Of a stretch of 64,000 nucleotides of DNA, positions 1-10,700 are shown in pieces. A model generated the notes under the pieces. That model ran no database searches. It was not told the DNA's origin and saw only the letters and a list, made by a program, of their open reading frames with translations. Each line of letters starts with the position of its first letter. The stretch's first letter is position 1. Location: contig CM114271.1 in NCBI GenBank assembly GCA_050084515.1, forward strand, positions 44,640,001 through 44,704,000. The letters are read 5' to 3'. The translations under genes were made by a program, and so were the position numbers. The DNA comes from Blasia pusilla. Its lineage: Eukaryota > Marchantiophyta > Marchantiopsida > Blasiales.

Positions 1-748
1 TTAGGTTATGTCTATATCCTAGGCCTCAATTATAATATAAAAAATAGCAAAATGGTTGAATACTATGTTTATCTTATGCCAAAATAAAAGTTCAAAATAG
101 AATTCATATGCCCTCATTTTTTTGCAAAGATGAAGATAATATTAAAGTTCATTTGGATGTATGATAATCTTATTCTACATATGTATTTGAGTGCAAACAT
201 ATATATTGTCCAAAAAAATGACGTGTTTTATCAAGAAATTTTGATTATATTCAACTATCCTATAATGGTCATAAAGAAGATAGTTCCATGTAAGGGAAAA
301 TTAACCTTTTCCACATAGTATTCAAAGGCTAAAGTCAATTACAAATCTACCAAGAAGGGATGAAAACCATAAAGCTCTACTAGTAGTTGTAAAGAAAGTT
401 GGTTCTAGCACACTACATGCCATATTTAATTCTTAGTTCTTTTATAAAGGATGCCACAAGAAATGACACATTGTAAGCTATAATACTATTTGCGCTAGGG
501 TTAAGAAATACTAATGGCGTCTTTGATTAGTGTAAGATTCTTCTATAAGAAGTTATGACAAATTTTGTGGTTAAGATTTTACAAATTATTTGGAAGTACT
601 ATCACTAAAACTTGTTTTAAATCGTAGTTCTATCATCAATTTGGCACCAAATATCCGGAGGTGTAAAAAAACAGGTGTGAAAAGCAATACCTGCAAAAAG
701 TATTTATTTTTAGCCGGCAAGTTACAGATGTTTAGAGGGAGCAGGACA

Positions 749-784
749 TTTCTCATAGAGGGAGCGGTCTCCCTCTATGAGAAA
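749..784. repeat. Perfect 16-bp inverted repeat with a 4-base loop
   Basis: The left arm, 749-764, reads TTTCTCATAGAGGGAG. The right arm, 769-784, is its exact reverse complement, and the four loop bases are CGGT. A perfect 16-bp stem is unlikely by chance at a given site. It could be a foldback element remnant or an RNA hairpin. No adjacent gene explains it. Confidence 0.85.
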
Positions 785-790
785 TTAGAA

Positions 791-847
791 ATAAGTAACC
801 ACCTGCAACAATTAACGCAATAAGTAACAACTGCAACAATTAACGCA
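791..847. repeat. Tandem duplication, about 29-bp unit
   Basis: Two adjacent near-identical units (791-819 and 820-847) each begin ATAAGTAAC and end CAACAATTAACGCA. The second copy is one base shorter. The pair starts seven bases after the hairpin at 749-784, so both may belong to one small mobile or replication-slippage structure. Confidence 0.8.
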
Positions 848-1395
848 GAATAATTCGGAGGAAACTTTCTTATTTATTTTCCACCATTAAGGTCTTTCTG
901 TCCATTTTCATCATCACAATTACTCTTTCAATGCTGCAGTCTGGCCTGTGTTTTTTCTCTGTGAAATTACAATTCTACACTTAATCCCTAATATCCAGCA
1001 CAAAACAAGATTGTTTCTCGACTACATGCTCACAACCTGAAATAGAGGCTCGAAACAGTACTACAAGGAGTGAATGAAAGCAACGACCAAGTGTAAATAT
1101 CAAGATAATGCTGACTACACTCCATGGTCAGGTTGGTAAGCAACATCGGCATGGAAAACGTATACACTATGGACTGCTTCACGAGGCTTGAATTGTTCCC
1201 AAAAGACACCTGAGTATTCACTTGACAAAACCTGCTTGGTTTATACATAAAGGATGCTCCGACCTGGAAATGGCCTTTTCATTCCATGCAAGTTCTACAT
1301 CAGTTGTTGACGAACTGATGACCACCTTCTATTCAACTCTCTAAACTCTTTAATCTCGACCCAAGTCATCAGAAGCTTCAAGTAACAGCTTGTAT

Positions 1396-1587
1396 GCACA
1401 TTGGGGATCAGAATGCCATTTCAAATTGCCATTACGGTTGCCTTGTTGGCTAAAGGCAAATTGGCCCCTAAAATTCAGCGTCATATTTAACGCACATTGG
1501 GGATCAGAATGCCATTTCAAATTGCCATTACGGTTGCCTTGTTGGCTAAAAGAAAATTGGCCCCTCAAATTCAGCGTCATATTTAAC
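1396..1587. repeat. Tandem duplication, 96-bp unit
   Basis: Two copies of a 96-bp unit, 1396-1491 and 1492-1587, differ at only a few positions. The unit length is divisible by three, so overlapping frames stay open through both copies on each strand, but I see no protein resemblance. The repeat lies about 190 bp beyond the SWIP stop codon and is most likely 3' UTR or intergenic DNA. Confidence 0.85.
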
Positions 1588-1772
1588 ACGGTCCAGGACA
1601 ATGTCACCACTAGTGACAGTTGACTATTCTTTCTAAGGAGAATCGTGAGCTCAACAGTTTCACGTTGTCGATGAGCACGGTCAGTAGTTATAGTGGGCAG
1701 TACCCCGAAGACTCATAACTATTAAAATGGGTGAATGGTGCAAATGGATGGCTGGTTACAATAGTGTTTATC

Positions 1773-4700
1773 CTATTGGAAGAAAATACGAGCACCGCTG
1801 AAGGTGAAACAAATAAGCTCCAGCTCCCTCAAGTAGCTACCAATCCTTTTTATGACCTGCAACAGCATTGGTTCACTTATCAAAAGGAAATGAAAAAATG
1901 AGCCTTTCAACATTTCTAGAATGTAGACAGATAAACAACAACGGATTGGTAGCCCCAATTGACAACCGATCCACGAATTCACGTAGCCAAGTCCCCTGAA
2001 AACTTAAAGGTTGTAAATGTACCAGCTGCATATTCTGAGCTTCCTCTTCCGATATAGACGCAAGTTTTTGACTCCAAATTTGTAATCCATTCATACCACT
2101 CCCAGTACTATCCATGTCAAGGCCATCTTCCATTCGAGCCTTTTCTGCCAAGTAGTGATGTCTTGCAGAATCGAACCAGTGCAAAGAATCAAAATCCTTG
2201 TCTTGACCTAAAACCTGCAGGCATGACAGCATTGAGGCCAGAGATCTTTATCTACTTATAAGTGCACCACAAGATAGTACAGTTAGACTCGACTAGAGAT
2301 GTCAACTTAAGCTACTAGGCACAACTTTACAAAATCGTGGCAAACAGGCCATTGTATGATCACTGACGTAGCTACAGGAGATTTAATATGTATAATCTGA
2401 GAAACAAGCCTGACAACCTCAGTAAATCAACTTCAAATACTATTAAACAGAACTTACCTTGAGAACATAGGCCAATCCAAGCGCAAAGCCGTCATCAGTG
2501 AAGATACCATTGGCTACATCACGGCCTCGCTTGGACAACCTTTCTTTAGCCAGAAGCATAGCTTCTACAGCATTGACAGTGAGAGTTGGCACTATCAAGA
2601 AGAAATCTTTCAAATGCAAGTTATCAGAGCTCCTCAATTCCTGCAAAAAGACAATTTTAAATCAGCTACGAGAACTTGGAGAGTGAAGAATAATTCTTCC
2701 GTATGTGAGTGAGAATAAAAAAAGACCAAATTTACAACACCAAAACCTGACGACAAAGTTCTGAAAAGGAAGCTACAATTATGTAGCAAACAAAAGGTAG
2801 ATCCCCATCACAGCAGCTTTTCCCCCTTTTTTAATGAATTTCTTCATTTTCAGACGCATTTTGAGACCTAGAAATTGATTCTATACCTTGAAATTTGCAG
2901 AAAGTTTAGCAGTGTTGACCAGTTAAAGGAGCATGATATTATTTCAATACAGCTTTGAAGGCTTCAGATAATTTCAGAGCCAAGTAGCTCCTTCCAGAGA
3001 TTTTGAAGGCTTTAAGAGTAATGCAGCCGCTGGGTCAAGAAATTGGTATTACCCTGCAAGGAATGGCTCATGAAATGGGGCACTTCAATCAGTGACCAAC
3101 CAACGGCCACCAACCAGGACCTGTCGGAGCAACTACATCTCTATCAATTGGGACCCGCACAAGAAGCTTTGGGAAATAAATCTTGAAAAAATGGGGAGAG
3201 GGGGCCAATGAGGCGCAACCATATCTTCATAAATACTCATGGATCGATGAAGCAAGCCTCTGATATCTCTGCCCCCATTCCCACTAAGTTATGTCATGCA
3301 CTGGCAAGATTCAGATGTGGATGAACTGATCTTGAGATTGAGAAAGGAAGATTCTCACAGAAGAAAAGAGAGGACAGATTTTGCAACTCGGGGCTCCTTG
3401 ATGATGGACATCATTACTTTTTGCACTGCAACTTTTACAATGACATTATACTTAACTTTCTGAATCTCTTTGCTTTACTCACCCGGCCCTCCAAGTCTCC
3501 CACTTCAAGGCTGGGCAGAATCAGGTTCAGATTGTCATTTCCTACACTGTTTTGCTAAGACTAGGGAAGATCACCTCGCACAAAGGGCCTCTCAGATCCT
3601 TGCTGTTGCTGGTACTTTCTTTTCAACCTGCTGTAAGTTTTTGCAAAGCTAAGCCCCATGGCCCTGTGGGGTCTCCGTGGATGATAAATCTATTCATTCA
3701 TTCATTCATCAAAACCTAACACCGTGGCAATGAAATACTTTCTTAGTCTACTATTTCTTGTCTGCCTAAGGTCAGCAAGACTTATCATCTTTTGTTTCGT
3801 ACTTACCTGGCTAAACACATTGGTTAAAATGCTCAAGTAGTCCATTTGGTCTATAGACATTTTCTGGCTTTCCAAAGCTTGATCAAGAATTTTTCCAGCA
3901 TAAACTCCTCCACCTGTCAATCCTGCCTCCCTGGAATTTTCTTCAAAGCTCATACTCTTCTTCAGATCATGCACAAACCTGCACAACACTCACAAAAATT
4001 GGGTGAGAATTGTAACTGTGACAACATATATATATAACCATGCCCATGTTTGCACACGAAAATGATTTTTTTTTAATGTAAAAATATTTTTCATTTCAAA
4101 GTTTGTGTAATTTTCTTTCTTAATTTATTTTAAAAGAACAATAATATTTCATTTTTAAGTAATATCCAACTTCCTTAAATAATTTCACTCCTCCATAACA
4201 GTTTAAATGATACCTACTCTTCCCATCAAAAGAGCATCCACTAACTAAATTATTACTTAATTTTAATAAGTATAATCATTTCCCTTCTCCATTCAAATTA
4301 ATTTTCCTTCCCCAAAATTTCAAATTTGAATTAACATGATTGTTTTTTTAATCATCTTTTTCCAAAATTTAAATATAATTTTCATTTTCTTAACATTCCA
4401 CTCCTCAATTAAAATTCAAATGGTATCCCTATCCCCTAAATAATTCCAAGTTTCAATAAAATTTAAACATCTACTAATTCTATATTAAAATTCATTTTCC
4501 TTCCCATCAAATATGAAATAAGGGACCAAATTGTAAATTTTTGGTCCCTACCCAAGTATCCCACCATTTTTTCTTATTATAAAACTAGAGGATCACCTAT
4601 CATAATATTAATTAATTAATTAAAGTAGTTTCCTATTCCACTCAAATTCGTTCTCTTTACCCATCCCATGCGACTGCTTTACCCATCTAAAATGATTCAA

Positions 4701-7700
4701 GGAACAAATTTCTACCATGTTGCTCTTAGGTCTTATTGTCCATTTAGGGTCGCCCATTATTATTATTATTATTATTATAGACACACATACACATTTGATC
4801 ACTTAGACTTGCTAACACCATAAAGAGGCAAGAAACCTCCTACTGAGATTCACATCAGTAGTAACCTTCACTTCACTGCTCTCAAAAAGAGCAGCCAAAA
4901 TTTTGCAGAGGTAGCACCTCGAATCTGTCTTCCCACATGCTCTTGCCGAGCCTTCCCACTATCCTAATTTTGAGCATATGAATCATCATTTGAGTCCATT
5001 TCTCAGTAAGAGAATTGACCTCATTTCACAGAGGATATCTCTGTGTCTGCACCAATCCCATTGTTACTACTCCCAATCCTATCTGATTATTTTCTTTGTT
5101 TCTTGATATCAAAACTAGCCCTTGAAGATCTTGCCAATACTCTTTTGGTCACAAGAAAGGACCAAACGTACCCTGATGCAGAACTGCAATAATGAAGCCC
5201 CCCAAGTCGAACCATTCGCACAAATCCAAGAGCATTACCAATTTCTGCAATAAGCCTCCGGAACTGATCCAGGAAACTCAATCCATCATCTGTCAGTCCA
5301 AGTTTCCTGATATCTTTATTCAGCTTCTCTGCCCTCTCTACAGGATAATCCTTGCCACCTTTTTCCCTGTTTTCCTGTAGTACAAGGGTTGACAATAAGA
5401 GAATGAGAGCAGGCATTGCCTCCCTGTGGGCTCACAAGTAATCCTTCTGACATTTCAACTGTAACCCATCCAATTTTCAGGTTTACCTTGCACGAAATGA
5501 TACCATACATTACTGAACCTGCATGGGATCTCACCATGAGACAAGTCCAATGTTCCCGAAGATCCCTGGCCCCGGGAAAGGGCAAGACCTGAGAGAGCAC
5601 AACTCCAGGTCTTCTGACGAAAGCTAAATTTGTCCAAAGAGGTGGAAGTAACTTTGTTAACTAGTTTGTACATGATCAGTGTTCCCATAAGCCAGTTGGA
5701 TTCCCCATGGAATCTATTCGATCCCATAAGAAACCAATTGTAGTCCAATATACCACAATAAAAACGTAGTTGTGGGCCCTAATCCTATAAAACCCTATCC
5801 TGTTATTGTTTACAGTTAAGATTACAGGTCATGAATATTACCTTGTGAAACCGATGCTCTTTAATCAGCCGTGATTTGATGTGGTCATCAAACAAAAATT
5901 GGGAGAAGACGACAAACTTTTGAGCGAGAAACTGGTAGGCAAAATTAACAGTTGTACTCATTATTCCAGTGCCATGAGTCCGGATAGAATTGGCGACGTG
6001 CCTCACATTTACTGTGTTGAGATACTTCCTGTTGCGAGCATTTGACGGCCTCTCTATGAACACCTGATTAGGTGCCACAGATATTAATATGAAGCAATAG
6101 CTCTCTTCCATAGTTTGGAAAACAGCCAGTACAAACATAAAGAAATAGTTTTTAAGGCAGTCTGGTTACCCTTTCCAAAGGCATTTTTAGAATAGGTATT
6201 TGATTTCAATGCTTATCCATCTACATTTCATGCATCAACTCAGTAATATTTCAGTAATACTGATAACTCCCTCCAAAAGTTTCAAACTTTTCACAAAACA
6301 AAGTCAGTTTCACTATTCATAGTTACCATTGACAGTGAAGGTGCTCTGTATATTCCAAAATTTTGCTCACCAAACCATTCACAAGTCATGATTAAGTCAG
6401 AACTTGCAGACCTGAGTGTTGAGATTGTAGGTATAACAGGCCACAAATAAGTGGATATTCCGCATAATTTCTAGTACATCCACTCCCTGCTCCAGTGTCT
6501 GACCAGGTAAATGAATGTCGTCCAGTTCCAAGCCATATTTCAGCTCTGCAAGATGCCGCATTTCTCCATATGTCTGAAATAGAAACACATCAAGACATTG
6601 ACCTGTTCATTACTTCAGCAATAGGAACGTTCAAAGGTCAACCATGCACAGTCCCTGATTCTCCTTGCAGCTCTCGAATCAAACTGTTCCAAGGATCAGT
6701 ACAGGTGCAAATCTTCCATCCATGAGACAGTCAAAGTCAGCATATGCTCACAAACAATATTACTGACCTTCCAGTTATGGAGAGCAACAGCAGCATGGTC
6801 GTAGAAAGCAGCAGCCAAATATTTTTCTACTTGACTTTTGATGTGAATCCGTTTGGAACTTAGTCGTAAGGGTTTCAAATGTATAAACCATGACAAGTCA
6901 CGTACACCCGTCTGAGTGGAGACCGAAGGCAAAAAATCTATGTTAGAACTCGGGAATAGCTCATAGAAATCTGTCAACCAAAGTACCCAAAACACACTGT
7001 CAATTGGAAACTGCACCAAGTCAGTACAATACAAGAGAGAGAGAAAGACTTAAAGAGAGCAAAGATGGATTCAGAAACACTACACTTAACACATTCAAGA
7101 AGGTAAACTAACAAAAGGCAGCTACTATCCCGGTACAAAAATATGCCAAGATGCTACCTTGGTTGGATTAACATTTACAGCACCCTTCAGGTGTGCTGAA
7201 TGCACATGTAGCCGAAGATCAGTTTCTATGTCTCGACACAATGGTGTCAACAATTCCTGCAGTGTCATAAATAAATTATGGAACCAACAATAAAATAATG
7301 ATACTCTTCAAACAAACAAACAGAAAACCTGTCAACCCGATGCCTGCAAGCGCCAAGGAAGCTCTGAATACATTTTAAACAGAAATTACAACACTTACAT
7401 TTTTTATAGCCTCCTCCATCTCTTTCTCATAGGCTTCTATCACTATTCTTTCAGCTTTGCCAGATTTTAGCAAGTTGACCGGATCTTTGAAGGCATTAAC
7501 CACCAACCTATGGCACCGTCAGAGGACCGAATACAAAAGTTACTTTTATCACAAATAAGAGAGGGTCAATAGGGGAATGCTCCAGCTTCTCTCTCCAAGG
7601 CAACAAGACATAGATCCCAACAACTCAAAAGCTCATGACAATAAATCCTAAAAAAAGAAAATAATGTGATGCAGTCACATATCAAGATGTGAATCATGGT

Positions 7701-10700
7701 GAACCACTCTCTCCAAAGTAGTAGCTGCCCCAACGCTGCATATACCAACAAGTTCAGTTGAGAACATACTGAAGGTGACGAGCTTCTCCTGTATGCCCAT
7801 ATAACATGCTGAAACATTTTGGCATTGTCTCTCTGCTCCAGTATAAGAAGCTACAATCAGTAACAAGTTTCACTAGATTGTGGATATCTGCAACCAGCTC
7901 GATGACCGAACTCAGGTCCATCATTTCCGTAGCTGCATCTTCTGGTACTCTGCTCTGTTGACAAAAAATTTGGTGAATCAAAGAAGCCACACAAAATAAA
8001 CATACCACTCACTATTGTATCAAACAAACTCGGAACGAATGCACTGAACAGATTGCTGGAATACTCACAGAGCTACACACAACATCCAAGGCCAGTCGGA
8101 GAACAATACTGCTCTGCATACTGGCACAACCCTGAACCATCTTGATTGCCAGGTTTACCTGCCACTCAAATAATGATAACACACTTACTAGTCGCAGATA
8201 TCAATGTGGGTTGACGCACTTAATGAGCTAAGGTTTATGAAAAATACAAGGAATCAATAACTCCAGCACAAACTCACAGGAACTTCCTGCAAAATCTCAA
8301 GTAAAGGCAAAGCGTCTCCACACGAAAGAGAAACTCACAGCTGCCAATGAGTCCATGATCTTTGTATCCATGTCCTTTCCGCCTAGAAAAGCATCCCAAA
8401 CGACATATAATTAATTCTTTTCCTGACAACGTTGAGGGTAACTAAAGAGGTGATGGACTACTCTTTACAAGTAAATCCTAATTCAGTTAATGGGATTAAG
8501 CTCAGAGTGGTGAACTGTGAATATGTTGAAGTTAAAACTTTTGCATCATGTAATTCATACACCACTGGAAGTACAAAGTAACAAGGGCGTGGGCAGACTA
8601 AAACACTTAATTGGAGGTTTGTTTTGACACAAACATTCCCACCCTAAGTCACTACTTTGTCAACTTGTGCCCTTTAATGATGGTCAGAGGGCTCCTAAAG
8701 TAGCACCAGGAGGCTAGAGAAGGATCACATGTCACTGTAAAACTTATCAAAGCGAGAAAAAGGTAAGTCATTTCATACTTCGGGTGAAAGAACGAGCTAA
8801 CATGACTACGGTGTTGCTTCTCGACATTGCAGACAAGTCTGCCTCAAGCTGAGCCTGCACAGTCCAGGACGTTCTGACTAAATATTGACACACTGATTGT
8901 GAAGAAGTCTAACTTTTCACTCTTGCAGATCAGAAAATCACTCATCCACGCACACTAAACTTTGCCGAGTCCAGATTCTCAAGTCAAATGAACAGAAAAC
9001 CTTGGAGACTTATTTGAACACACAACAAAGGATACCTTCACAGGAATAAGCCGCCTTAAGATTTGAGATTGAGCCAGTTGCAGCATATGACCTATTCCCA
9101 ACGCAGTCTCACTACTTCTCCGATGAAACATTGCCTCCACAGCCTGAGAAATGTAGAACTGTCAAGAAACTGATTCTTCAAAAGCAATAATACAGTAGTT
9201 GTAAGGTCATTTCCTTTTGCAGTGTACATGAAGTCTTATAATATTCTCATTATAGATTACATTCCGAGAGAATATGGCAGTTTACAGAAATCTACCTTGA
9301 GTAATTCAGCAATTTGACGCAAACTTTTCAGTTGCTCCTTGTTGATGGGTACCTGCTACCATTGCACACATTTGTTGGCAATTCCAGGTGCACAAGAGCA
9401 TACAAATATTCCTGTGATTTGCAGCCAAGGATATCATCATATCCTTCCTTCTGTAGTTTCTACTACTGAGAGACATTGAGGATGATATGCATCACTAAAA
9501 GAATAGAGCCAAAAAACTGCACCAAGAACCTCACTGTAAGTACAATTGAATACAAATGAACCACTCACATAAGATTCAAGCATCAAGTAAATCGAAGTTG
9601 TACATTGAGGATGACTAGGAACCCGATACAAAGTTCTACAAACCTCCATATAAGCATGAATGTCTATTGTTGCTCGAAGAATATGACGCAGTTTGTTCGC
9701 CAGGAAAACACCCTGTCATAGTAGAACAAGACCCAAGTCTTAAAGGCAGTGATTTCAAAGCTTTCAAAATTCAGTAGCTAAGTCATTTAGACCCCATAGA
9801 CCCTGACAGCACAGACAAGTCATCTTCACTAACTAAAAATCACATCCTCCGAAAAGAAGTTCAGTCACAGAAAATCACTTGTGACATGATGAAGAATTCA
9901 CTTGAGAACATGGCAGACTAATCTCCTTAGCGCTACTGAACAAGCTCAAGACAGGTGACCAGTATTCTATCACTCTGGCATTCAAATTAATCAAGTGAAC
10001 TGGATTTATGTAAGGTGCATTCATCTAAAAGTGATCAAGCCAGTCACCATTAAAGAGCATCACGCACATCATGAATGGGTGCCATGCCTGGGCAAGTTGC
10101 TTGAATCGTGTTCCAAGCATTGCATGGACTGCCAGTTGTTGAACCTGCTATGAGAAGTTTGAGTAAGCGAATAGCAGAAGAAGGATGTATCCTCTAACCA
10201 AAAACGTGATATTTTATTGGGTTGACTACTAGCTTTACTAGCCTCAACAATCGGAAGAAGTTTCCAGAAATCCTCATGCACTGACTGTGTGATGGATTGT
10301 AGTGATTAAAGTGGGAACACACACGAGCTTAGTAGGATCTAGAACCATCCATACAGCCTGTGAAAACCTCTGCTGCAGCACTTGCATTATAATGAATCAG
10401 GGGGAAATGGAAGGGACACCCTGCATCCTAAAAAGGATTGGAGAGAACATTTCAACTTGAATCAACACTGTCCCTGTGGATGATTCATAACTGTAAAACA
10501 CATTTCTTAAACCATACAACTCACCACGGTAGATACAGTAGAATCGAAAGAAACTAGCCAATTCGCCAGGACGCTACGAAGTGATTGAGAATAGCTGGCA
10601 TCCAAAAACAGTCCATTGTACCAAATTGGCATTGATCACTGGTCACAAGTGTATGATTGTCTTGCACAAGTCCTCCAACTCTACTACAGACTTGAAAACA

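Larger units (their letters stand above)
1..1772. other. 3' flank of the SWIP gene, no gene recognised
   Basis: This AT-rich stretch lies downstream of the stop codon of the minus-strand SWIP gene, and its right part is probably that gene's 3' UTR. Short open frames occur on both strands but none resembles a known protein. The stretch holds a perfect hairpin, a 29-bp tandem duplication and a 96-bp tandem duplication, which are listed separately. Nothing else was recognised. Confidence 0.5.

Noticed and set aside
7566-7660. Alternative SWIP exon with a good pyrimidine tract and acceptor
   Set aside because: The acceptor looks good, but the peptide does not match SWIP and it runs into a stop with no donor. 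Exon 15 at 7,399-7,508 matches the family.
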